Source: an uncultured Clostridia bacterium (GTDB lineage Bacteria; Bacillota; Clostridia; Christensenellales; CAG-138). Taken from it: a stretch of DNA of 64,000 bases. Positions 1 to 6,321 of this stretch are shown one piece after another (the stretch's first letter is position 1; every line of letters begins with the position of its first letter). The stretch is from the NCBI GenBank assembly GCA_947168855.1, contig CAMVNO010000009.1, positions 42,345 to 106,344 of the forward strand, in the 5' to 3' direction. The notes under the pieces are model-generated. The model saw nothing but the letters and a program-made list of their open reading frames with translations, had not been told where the DNA came from and ran no database searches. The position numbers and the translations under genes are program-made.

Positions 1-513
1 GGCGGTGCCGGTCACGTCGACGTCGCGGTCCTCATAGGACGCGGTCGTGTACGGCACGGGGGTTCCGACCTGCAGTTCGACGAACGTCCGTCCCGCAAGT
101 GCGGGAGTGAGCGGTGCGCCTTCCGTGTATCCGCAGCGCGTGCACGCCGCGGGCTGCTGATAGGTCGCGTCGGCCATGACGTGCCCGAGCGGTTCGCCCC
201 GCGTGATGCCGCAGCGCGCGCAGATCTCCGGTTCGGTACAGGTTGCGGGAAGCCATTCGTGCCCGAGCGCGTCGGCGTGATGCTCGCCGCAGCGGAGACA
301 GACCGAAGGCTCGGTGCAGGTCGCCTCGCCGTAAAGATGCCCCAGCGGTTCGCCGTTCACGATCCCGCAGCGGGTGCAGATCTCGGGCTCGGTGCACGTC
401 GCGGGCGAATACACATGGTTTCCGAAGATGCAGGTCAAACGGATCAGGCAAACCAGCACAACGGTCGCCGCGACCATGATCGCAACGCCGATCCATAACA
501 GAATTCGCTTCAT
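1..513 (-). CDS. Membrane-anchored Cys-repeat (zinc-ribbon-like) protein, C-terminus cut off by window edge
   Basis: The frame opens at an ATG (513-511) preceded by GGAGAAAGGAG and runs off the window without a stop, so at least 171 residues are seen. The N-terminus is one hydrophobic helix (about residues 4-25: ILLWIGVAIMVAATVVLVCL), so the protein is probably membrane-tethered with the rest outside. From about residue 38 there are four repeats with a 26-residue period: ATCTEPEICTRCG, then a GEPLGH-type ending. Each carries C-x2-C plus an upstream Cys and a His, which suggests small metal-binding modules; the fourth repeat is degenerate (ATYQQPAACTRCG). Similar ATCTEP..C..CG..LGH repeats are common in clostridial surface proteins of unknown function. 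No function is assigned. Confidence 0.8.
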   Translation of the reverse strand, partial: MKRILLWIGVAIMVAATVVLVCLIRLTCIFGNHVYSPATCTEPEICTRCGIVNGEPLGHLYGEATCTEPSVCLRCGEHHADALGHEWLPATCTEPEICARCGITRGEPLGHVMADATYQQPAACTRCGYTEGAPLTPALAGRTFVELQVGTPVPYTTASYEDRDVDVTGTA

Positions 514-545
514 CGATTGCTCCTTTCTCCCCGCAATGCCTGTTT

Positions 546-574
546 AGTGTATCATACGCATATCGGGAATGCAA
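546..574 (-). promoter_or_regulatory. Promoter of the Cys-repeat protein gene
   Basis: On the minus strand TTGCAT (574-569), a 17-bp spacer and TACACT (551-546) form a sigma-A type promoter about 33 bp upstream of the ATG at 513. Confidence 0.6.
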
Positions 575-600
575 GTATACATTGCGGGACGCGTCTCGCG

Positions 601-760
601 GAGATTCGCCCGAAAAACAAAAAATCCCCGGAACGGGGAAGGCATGGCAATAACAGAATCGGATCGATCCGTAAAATCCGGCGACATGCGCGGCGGATTT
701 TACTCCTTGCAGGACCGCCGCTCGCATCATGCGGAGCATGATAGGCGGTACTGAAAAACC
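601..760. other. Intergenic stretch with several inverted repeats, no gene
   Basis: No convincing coding frame. Inverted repeats include CCCCGGAACGGGG, an AAAATCCG/CGGATTTT pair around 675-703, and ACCGCC/GGCGGT arms (about 715-750) enclosing a CATCATGCGGAGCATGATA stem. It lies between the divergent start of the Cys-repeat gene and the hairpin-chain repeat. Confidence 0.4.
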
Positions 761-1029
761 GGGGATGTTAAGAAACTCTGATCGGCAGTTCTTAACATCC
801 CCGATGAATTGCGGCGTTGCCGCATGAATTGGCTGCGCCATGAATTGCCTTCGGCATGAATTGTGACCAAAGGTCACATGAATGTTGATTTTCCGTACGG
901 AAAATCTTCCTGCATGACGCCGTTCGGCGTCAATTCATGTGCCGCAAGGCACAATTCATGTCCTTTGGACAATTCACGGAGCGAAGCGAGAATGCATTGG
1001 GGCTGTTCAAAGCGTTTTTGAACAGCCCC
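761..1029 (-). repeat. Hairpin-chain repeat, copy A (269 bp)
   Basis: A chain of about ten short perfect hairpins joined by AATTCATG/CATGAATT linkers. In order: GGGGATGTTAAG..CTTAACATCCCC (761-802), GCGGC/GCCGC, GGCTGCGCC, GCCTTCGGC, TGACCAAAGGTCA, GATTTTCCGTACGGAAAATC, GACGCCGTTCGGCGTC, TGTGCCGCAAGGCACA, TCCTTTGGA, and GGGGCTGTTCAAA..TTTGAACAGCCCC (999-1029). Read on the minus strand it starts 7 bp after the cdsA stop codon and ends in the GGGGATG hairpin followed by CGGTTTTT, so it resembles a cdsA 3' untranslated region with a terminator. It appears identical, base for base, to the reverse complement of 44415-44683. Confidence 0.9.
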
Positions 1030-1035
1030 AATCAC

Positions 1036-1851
1036 TCAGGTTGTGTGGAACAGCACGATCGCAAAGAACGCGACCGGCATGGCGAAACAGAAGCTGTCGA
1101 TGCGGTCGATGATGCCGCCGTGTCCCGGCAAAAGGTCCGAAAAGTCCTTGATGCCCGCCTGCCGCTTGATCATGGAGGCGACGAGATCGCCGAGCTGCCC
1201 CGCGATCGTGCAGAAGAACGACGTGACGAGGTACACAAACCACGGGATCGGGGCAAAGTTCTTCAGGATCACCCATGCGAGCATGCCGAGCGCGGTGCCC
1301 AGCACGGTGCCGGAAACGGCGCCTTCGACCGTCTTATGCGGGCTGATCGACGGGCACAGCTTATGCCTGCCGAACGCGCGGCCCAGAAAGTACGCGAACA
1401 TGTCGCAGCCGGCGGCGGCAAACAGCGTGATGAGCAGAACGGGCCAGAAGATCGTGTCCGGCTGCACGGAAAGGTACGCGTAGCCGAGCAGAAACAGCGT
1501 CGGATACAGACAGATGATGCACGAGCCCAGAATGTCGCGCATCTGGATCTTCCGAAACAGCGCGGCCAGAAGCCCCAGCATGACGATGATGCTCGAGGCG
1601 GTGAGATAAAACGCGGTTTCATCCTTGACGCAGAACAGAACGCACGCCACGAACGCGATCGCCCGCGCGATCCACGGGTGGGTCTGGAAACCCATGCGGT
1701 TCAGCGCGTCGGACATCTCGCGCGCGGCGAACCAGATGAACGTGTAGAAGAAGCAGAGCCGCGTAACGGGACCGAGCCAGACGCAAGCCGCCAGCAAAGC
1801 AAGCAGCGCAACGCCCGTTACGATGCGTGTCGCCGTTCCGCTTTTTTTCAT
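1036..1851 (-). CDS. cdsA: Phosphatidate cytidylyltransferase (CDP-diglyceride synthase)
   Basis: Makes CDP-diacylglycerol from phosphatidic acid and CTP in the cytoplasmic membrane, the branch point of phospholipid synthesis. The 271-residue protein is hydrophobic throughout, with about seven to eight membrane segments, and carries the family signature near the C-terminus: SMIKRQAGIKDFSDLLPGHG followed by GIIDRID (K-R, K-D, P-G-H-G-G and D-R-x-D all present). The ATG follows AAGGAGG at good spacing. It has its own promoter within the end of the upstream FeoB-associated gene, so it can be expressed apart from the iron genes. In many Bacillota cdsA lies with uppS and dxr; here it does not. Confidence 0.93.
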   Translation of the reverse strand: MKKSGTATRIVTGVALLALLAACVWLGPVTRLCFFYTFIWFAAREMSDALNRMGFQTHPWIARAIAFVACVLFCVKDETAFYLTASSIIVMLGLLAALFRKIQMRDILGSCIICLYPTLFLLGYAYLSVQPDTIFWPVLLITLFAAAGCDMFAYFLGRAFGRHKLCPSISPHKTVEGAVSGTVLGTALGMLAWVILKNFAPIPWFVYLVTSFFCTIAGQLGDLVASMIKRQAGIKDFSDLLPGHGGIIDRIDSFCFAMPVAFFAIVLFHTT

Positions 1852-1881
1852 GCCCGCTTCCTCCTTTTTACGATTTTTAAC

Positions 1882-1910
1882 AGTATAGCACGAACGCGCT
1901 TATTTGTCAG
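1882..1910 (-). promoter_or_regulatory. cdsA promoter
   Basis: CTGACA (1910-1905), 17-bp spacer, TATACT (1887-1882) on the minus strand, about 31 bp before the cdsA ATG. The -35 box lies only 3 bp beyond the stop codon of the FeoB-associated gene. Confidence 0.65.
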
Positions 1911-2067
1911 CCTTTTTTTGCCGATCCTTGCAGGGCGCGTTCTGCGCGCACGAGCAGCAGTCCCCGCAGCAGGAACCGCCGCGCTTTCTGCGGCGTACCG
2001 CAAAGAACGCCGCAAGCCCCGCGGCAAGCAGAACGGCGGCGAGGATCGCCCAATCGACGGGCTTCAC
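1900..2067 (-). CDS. FeoB-associated Cys-rich membrane protein
   Basis: A 55-residue protein starting at a GTG that overlaps the feoAB stop codon (GTGA, 2067-2064), so it is probably translated by coupling. It has one N-terminal membrane helix (residues 6-24, WAILAAVLLAAGLAAFFAV), a basic stretch RRRKR, then a Cys cluster CCGDCCSC..C. This is the layout of the small FeoB-associated Cys-rich proteins found beside feoB in many Bacillota, probably the functional counterpart of FeoC or a metal-handling accessory. A longer reading frame begins upstream at an ATG inside feoB, but that extension has no conserved character and no ribosome site. Confidence 0.85.
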   Translation of the reverse strand: MKPVDWAILAAVLLAAGLAAFFAVRRRKRGGSCCGDCCSCAQNAPCKDRQKKADK

Positions 2068-4409
2068 AGCCGGAACCCTCCGCCGATGAAATGTACAAGG
2101 AATGCGACGACCCACGCAACGACGCACTGGAACAGCACGACGAGCGCCGCCCAGCCCCTGCCGAGCTCACGCCGGATCGAGGCGATCGCCGCCACGCACG
2201 GCGTATAGAGGAGGCAGAACGAAAGGAACGACAGCGCGGCAAGCGGGGACAGCACGCTTGTGAGCGCCGCCTCCGAGCCGAACAGCACGTTGATCGTGGC
2301 GACCACGCTCTCCTTTGCCATGAAGCCGGAGATCAGCGCGGTGGACATCCGCCAGTCGCCGAAGCCGAGCGGCTTGAAGATCGGGGTGATGAAGCCCGCG
2401 ACGACGGCAAGGATTGAATCGTGCTGATTGTCGACGATGTTCAGCCGGAAATCGAAGGTCTCGAGGAACCAGATCACGATCGTGGCGATCAGGATGACCG
2501 TGAACGCGCGTTCGAGGAAGTCCTTCGCCTTGTCCCACAGGAGCCGCAGCACGTTCTTCACGCCCGGCAGACGGTAGTTCGGCAGCTCCATCACGAACGG
2601 CACCGCTTCGCCCTTAAAGAGCGTGCCTTTCGATACGAGCGCAAAGAGGATGCCGACGACGATGCCGAGCACATACAGCCCGACCATCACGAGCGCGGCA
2701 TACTTCGGGAAGAACGCCGCGGAGAAGAACGCGTAGATCGGCAGCTTCGCCGAGCAGCTCATAAACGGCGTCAGCAGGATCGTCAGCTTGCGGTCGCGGG
2801 CGGAGGGCAGCGTGCGGCTTGCCATAACGCCCGGCACGGTGCAGCCGAAGCCGATCAGCATCGGCACGATGCTTCGTCCCGAAAGACCGATCCGTCTCAA
2901 AAGCTTATCCATGACGAACGCGACGCGCGCCATGTAGCCGGAATCCTCCAAAAGCGACAGGAAGAAGAACAGCACGATGATGATCGGGAGGAAGCTCAGC
3001 ACGCTTCCGATGCCCGTGAAGACGCCCTTGATGATCAGCGAATGCAGCACGGGACTGACGTTCCAGCTTGTCAGCGCGCCGTCGACCAGGCTCGTCAACG
3101 CGTCGATGCCCATCGCAAGCAGGTTCTGCAGCCCCGCGCCGATCACATGGAAGGTCAGAAAGAACACGAGCCCCATGATCGCGAGAAACACCGGGATCGC
3201 CGTCCACTTGCCGGTCAGCACCCTGTCGATGCGCGCGCTGCGCCTGTGCTCCTTGCTTTCGTGCGGATGCACGACCGCCTGATCGCAGAGCTTTTTGATG
3301 AACGAAAACCGCATATCCGCAATGGCGGCGGCGCGGTCCAGCCCGCGTTCCTCCTCCATCTGGCAGATGATGTGCTCGACCATGTCGCGCTCGTTTTCGG
3401 AAAGCTTCAAAGCCTCGGTCACGAACGGGTCGCCCTCGACGAGCTTGCTCGCGGCAAAGCGCAGCGGGATCCCCGCGGCCTTGGCGTGGTCCTCGATGAG
3501 GTGCATGATGCCGTGCAGACACCGGTGCACCGCGCCGCCGTGCGCGTCCTTTTCGCAGAAATCGGTGCGCGCCGGCTTCTCCTGATACTGCGCAACGTGC
3601 ATTGCGTGGGCGACGAGCTCGTCGACGCCCTCGTTCTTTGCCGCCGAGATCGGAACGACCGGAATGCCGAGGAGCGATTCCATGTCGTTGATGCGGATCG
3701 AGCCGCCGTTGCCGCGCACCTCGTCCATCATGTTCAGCGCAAGCACGATCGGCACGTCCAGCTCCATCAGCTGCATCGTGAGGTACAGATTGCGCTCGAT
3801 GTTGGTTGCGTCGACGATATTGATGATGCCGGTGGGCTTTTCGTTGAGGATGAACTGACGGGAAACGCGCTCCTCGTCGGAATACGGGGACAGGGAATAG
3901 ATGCCCGGAAGATCGGTGATCTCCGTGTTCGGATTGCCGCGGATCACGCCGCCCTTGCGGTCGACAGTCACGCCCGGGAAATTGCCGACGTGCTGGTTCG
4001 AGCCGGTCAGCTGGTTAAAGAGCGTCGTCTTGCCGCTGTTCTGATTGCCGGCAAGCGCAAAGGTCAGCTTCGTTCCCTTTTTCAAAGGGGTCTCGGTCTC
4101 CTTGATATGGAACCTGCCCGTTTCGCCGAGACCCGGATGCTCGCGCAGGCGGCGGTTCTGCGCCTTCGGCGCGTCCGTTACGGCGTCGGCAGGCAGGACC
4201 CCGATCTTATCGGCGTCGGCAACGCGCAGCGTCAGCTCGTAGCCGTGAATGCGGAATTCCATCGGATCGCCCATCGGCGCGAGCTTGATGAGCGTCATCC
4301 GCGCGCCGGGGATCACGCCCATATCCAGAAAATGCTGGCGCAGCGCGCCTTCGCCTCCGACCGTTTCCACGATCGCCGATTCACCCGGCTTCAATTCCCG
4401 CAGCGTCAT
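2064..4409 (-). CDS. feoB: Ferrous iron transporter, FeoA-FeoB fusion
   Basis: GTP-driven Fe2+ uptake permease with a FeoA SH3-like domain fused in front (residues 1-72, then a linker to about 110). The FeoB part has the G1 loop GNQNSGKTT (121-129), G3 DLPGIYSLSPYS, G4 NMMD, and then the polytopic membrane region with the paired GATE/nucleoside-recognition halves and the typical GFGCTVPGVMASRT and CSAKLPIYA motifs. Start chosen at 4409 because CGGAGGGGGTACGGT places a strong ribosome site in front; an upstream in-frame ATG has none. Total 781 residues, normal for FeoA plus FeoB. It forms an operon with the FeoB-associated Cys-rich protein. Iron (Fur-type) control is likely from family knowledge, but I see no clear Fur box. 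Confidence 0.95.
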   Translation of the reverse strand: MTLRELKPGESAIVETVGGEGALRQHFLDMGVIPGARMTLIKLAPMGDPMEFRIHGYELTLRVADADKIGVLPADAVTDAPKAQNRRLREHPGLGETGRFHIKETETPLKKGTKLTFALAGNQNSGKTTLFNQLTGSNQHVGNFPGVTVDRKGGVIRGNPNTEITDLPGIYSLSPYSDEERVSRQFILNEKPTGIINIVDATNIERNLYLTMQLMELDVPIVLALNMMDEVRGNGGSIRINDMESLLGIPVVPISAAKNEGVDELVAHAMHVAQYQEKPARTDFCEKDAHGGAVHRCLHGIMHLIEDHAKAAGIPLRFAASKLVEGDPFVTEALKLSENERDMVEHIICQMEEERGLDRAAAIADMRFSFIKKLCDQAVVHPHESKEHRRSARIDRVLTGKWTAIPVFLAIMGLVFFLTFHVIGAGLQNLLAMGIDALTSLVDGALTSWNVSPVLHSLIIKGVFTGIGSVLSFLPIIIVLFFFLSLLEDSGYMARVAFVMDKLLRRIGLSGRSIVPMLIGFGCTVPGVMASRTLPSARDRKLTILLTPFMSCSAKLPIYAFFSAAFFPKYAALVMVGLYVLGIVVGILFALVSKGTLFKGEAVPFVMELPNYRLPGVKNVLRLLWDKAKDFLERAFTVILIATIVIWFLETFDFRLNIVDNQHDSILAVVAGFITPIFKPLGFGDWRMSTALISGFMAKESVVATINVLFGSEAALTSVLSPLAALSFLSFCLLYTPCVAAIASIRRELGRGWAALVVLFQCVVAWVVAFLVHFIGGGFRL

Positions 4410-4447
4410 ACCGTACCCCCTCCGTTTTCGCATATGTGACCGGGGCA

Positions 4448-4476
4448 ATTATACCGCAACGCGGCGCGGGATGCAA
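4448..4476 (-). promoter_or_regulatory. feoAB promoter
   Basis: TTGCAT (4476-4471), 17-bp spacer, TATAAT (4453-4448) on the minus strand, about 38 bp upstream of the feoAB ATG. Confidence 0.7.
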
Positions 4477-4497
4477 GGGATTATCCTGACGAAATAA

Positions 4498-4711
4498 AAA
4501 ACGCCCGAAGAGGGCGCCGCCGTGATGTTTGCCTGCGGCAAGTGCTGTGTGCCCTGCGGGCATGTTCGGGAGAATTCTCCTGAGGAGAATCTCGGATCAA
4601 ACGGGGCGCCGGGGACGTCGCCTCCTACGGAGACAAATACCCCCGTAGGGACGGGCATTGCCCGTCCGCCAAAATAGAAGAAACGGACGGTCGGCGACCG
4701 TCCTCACAAGG
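4498..4711. repeat. Second hairpin-rich intergenic array
   Basis: No coding frame. It contains consecutive small inverted repeats: GCCC..GGGC, TGCCTGCGGCA, TGCCCTGCGGGCA, ATTCTCCTGAGGAGAAT, CTCCTACGGAG, CGGGCATTGCCCG and GGACGGTCGGCGACCGTCC (about 4691-4705). The linkers differ from the AATTCATG family. The last hairpin lies directly after the stop codon of the lipoprotein gene on the minus strand. Confidence 0.6.
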
Positions 4712-4963
4712 TCAGTTTCCGTCGGTTGCGCCCGCAGACGGCGCGGCCGATGTGACCGGCTCTGTCGGCATGACAGGCGCGGCGGTTTCCGTCGGCATTG
4801 CGCTCATCGTCGGCTGTGCCGTGACCGCCGGCGTCGCGTTTTTCGTCGGAACGGCAGTCGGCGCCTTGGTCGGCATCGACACGTTTCCGCGCATCGAACA
4901 GGTGCATCCGACCAGCGCGAGCATGAGCGCAAGCACCGGGATCAAAAAGAATCGTTTCATCAT
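4712..4963 (-). CDS. Small Pro/Thr-rich lipoprotein
   Basis: An 83-residue predicted lipoprotein. MMKRFFLIPVLALMLALVGC is a signal peptide ending in a lipobox (L-V-G-C); the Cys would be lipidated and the rest lies outside the membrane. The mature part is low complexity, rich in Pro, Thr and Ala (PTKAPTAVPTKNATPAV), and looks like a spacer without a folded domain. GAAAGGAGATGCGC sits in front of the ATG at 4963. No function can be assigned. It is divergent from rsmA, with about 90 bp between the starts. Confidence 0.7.
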   Translation of the reverse strand: MMKRFFLIPVLALMLALVGCTCSMRGNVSMPTKAPTAVPTKNATPAVTAQPTMSAMPTETAAPVMPTEPVTSAAPSAGATDGN

Positions 4964-5020
4964 GCGCATCTCCTTTCGGTTCTTTTTGGTCAGTATGCCC
5001 GACGCGCCGCGCGCTATACC

Positions 5021-5049
5021 TTGCGGGACGCGGAAAAATATGCTATACT
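5021..5049 (+). promoter_or_regulatory. rsmA promoter giving a leaderless mRNA
   Basis: TTGCGG (5021-5026), 17-bp spacer, TATACT (5044-5049). Transcription would start about 7 bp later, at or next to the A of the rsmA ATG (5056). There is no Shine-Dalgarno sequence between the -10 box and the ATG. Confidence 0.65.
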
Positions 5050-5055
5050 GCGCGC

Positions 5056-5844
5056 ATGAGAGCAAGCGTCGAATTTGTCAAAACCGCATTACAGGAGCTT
5101 CATGCAAGCCCGAACCGCGCCCTGGGGCAGAATTTCTGCATCGCGGGAGAACGGCTTTCGGACTGCGTTTCGGGCATGACGCTTTGCGAAAACGTCATCG
5201 AAATCGGTCCCGGGCTCGGGGGATTGACCGAGCTGCTTTTACGCCGCGGCGTTTCGGTCACCGCCGTCGAAAAGGACGCGGCGATGGCGGAGCATCTGAA
5301 AACGACCCTGCCCGATCCGCGGCTTACGGTCGTGACCGGCGACGCGCTGAAATACAGGTATCGCGACGAAACGCAGCCGTTTTCGGTCGTCGGCAACCTG
5401 CCGTATTACATCACGACGCCCCTTTGCAGCGCGATCCTCAAAGCGCTGCCCGCGTCGTTTTACTGCATGGTGCAGAAGGAGGCGGCGGACCGCTTCTTTG
5501 CCGCGCCGAAAGACGACGGCTACGGACCGCTTTCGATCCTCGTACAGCTGTATTATGACGCAAAAACGCTCGCGGCATTCCCGCCGGACTGCTTCTTTCC
5601 GAGCCCGGATGTGCAGTCGGTGTTCGTCGGCATGACGAAAAAGCCCAACGCGCCGCAGGACGATCCGAACGCGCTGTTCGCGTTCTGCACACAGCTTCTT
5701 TCCATGCGCCGCAAGACGATCAAAAACAACCTGAAGCCGTATCCGAATGCGGCAGAGGTTCTGGAAACGCTCGGCATTCCGCCGGAAACGCGCGCCGAAA
5801 CGCTCCCGCCCGAGACGTTCCTCGCGCTTTGCCGCTTGCTCTGA
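5056..5844 (+). CDS. rsmA: 16S rRNA (adenine1518-N6/adenine1519-N6)-dimethyltransferase
   Basis: KsgA-type enzyme that dimethylates two adjacent adenines in helix 45 of 16S rRNA during late 30S assembly, using S-adenosylmethionine. Motifs in order: NRALGQNF near the N-terminus, SAM-binding VIEIGPGLGGLTELLL (about residues 47-62), acidic motif VEKD, and the catalytic NLPYYITTPL (about 114-123). The 262-residue length fits bacterial RsmA. The ATG has no ribosome site, the next in-frame ATG would cut off the N-terminal RNA-binding motif, and the promoter lies immediately upstream, so leaderless translation is inferred. Confidence 0.93.
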   Translation: MRASVEFVKTALQELHASPNRALGQNFCIAGERLSDCVSGMTLCENVIEIGPGLGGLTELLLRRGVSVTAVEKDAAMAEHLKTTLPDPRLTVVTGDALKYRYRDETQPFSVVGNLPYYITTPLCSAILKALPASFYCMVQKEAADRFFAAPKDDGYGPLSILVQLYYDAKTLAAFPPDCFFPSPDVQSVFVGMTKKPNAPQDDPNALFAFCTQLLSMRRKTIKNNLKPYPNAAEVLETLGIPPETRAETLPPETFLALCRLL

Positions 5845-5926
5845 AACCGGACAAAATTCCCGGAAAAATGCGCCGACTTTTTTACACGGAAAAAAGAGGA
5901 TTTTTCTCCTTTTTGTCGTATTATAT

Positions 5927-6054
5927 AATAAACCTGTTTCTTAATAAACCTATTTTATAATAAACCTGTTTCTTAATAAACCTGTTATATAATAAACCTG
6001 TTTTATAATAAACCTGTTTCTTAATAAACCTGTTTCTTATTAAACATGATTTGA
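5927..6054. repeat. 16-bp tandem repeat array (about 8 units)
   Basis: Seven near-perfect units of AATAAACCTGTTTCTT start at 5927, 5943, 5959, 5975, 5991, 6007 and 6023. Their last six bases alternate between TTTCTT and TTTTAT-like forms. A degenerate eighth unit follows at 6039. Directly after it AACAGGTTTCTT appears in the opposite sense and pairs with GAACCTGTT (about 6058-6091), forming a stem-loop. The array is AT-rich in an otherwise GC-rich region and lies between the convergent ends of rsmA and uvrB. There are no spacers, so it is not a CRISPR. Confidence 0.9.
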
Positions 6055-6103
6055 ATAAACAGGTTTCTTAATGAAAAGAATGAACCTGTTCATAATAAAA
6101 AGA

Positions 6104-6244
6104 GGGATGTTAAGAAACTCTGATCGGCAGTTCTTAACATCCCCGATGAATTGCAGCGCTGCCGCATGAATTGTGACCAAAGGTCACATGACGGAGCGAA
6201 GCGAGAATGCATTGGGGCTGTTCAAAGCGTTTTTGAACAGCCCC
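6104..6244 (-). repeat. Hairpin-chain repeat, copy B (141 bp, internally shortened)
   Basis: The two outer hairpins are the same as in copy A (GGGATGTTAAG..CTTAACATCCC and GGGGCTGTTCAAA..TTTGAACAGCCCC). Only the GC-rich, TGACCAAAGGTCA and CGGAGCGAAGCG inner modules remain. Read on the minus strand, it begins 77 bp after the uvrB stop codon and ends in the GGGATG hairpin followed by TCTTTTTATT, which looks like an intrinsic terminator. Confidence 0.88.
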
Positions 6245-6261
6245 TTTTATGAATCATCATG

Positions 6262-6315
6262 ACATAAGAGCGGCGTCATCCTGAGAAGGCGGAACGCCGC
6301 CGAAGGATCCTGAAA
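6262..6315. repeat. Short dispersed repeat of the GTCATCCTGAG type
   Basis: GTCATCCTGAG at 6271, a GGCGGAACGCC hairpin and GAAGGATCCTGAAAGA. A related piece with the same order (TGTCATCCTGAGGAACG..GAAGGATCTGAAAGA) occurs at 29394-29456. Confidence 0.5.
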
Positions 6316-6321
6316 GAAGCG

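Noticed and set aside
32..877. Minus-strand open frame of 281 codons covering the window start and the hairpin region
   Set aside because: It reads through the hairpin-chain repeat and lies in a different frame from the repeat-containing Cys protein, which has a ribosome site, a membrane helix and a regular repeat. The frame is Arg-rich shadow.
937..2208. Long plus-strand frame antisense to cdsA and the FeoB-associated gene
   Set aside because: Basic, low-complexity product typical of the antisense of a GC-rich gene; cdsA on the other strand has its full signature.
2421..4439. 672-codon plus-strand frame antisense to feoAB
   Set aside because: His/Arg/Asp-rich shadow; feoAB motifs on the minus strand are complete.
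5927..6054. CRISPR array
   Set aside because: The 16-bp units are directly adjacent with no spacers, and no cas genes are present.
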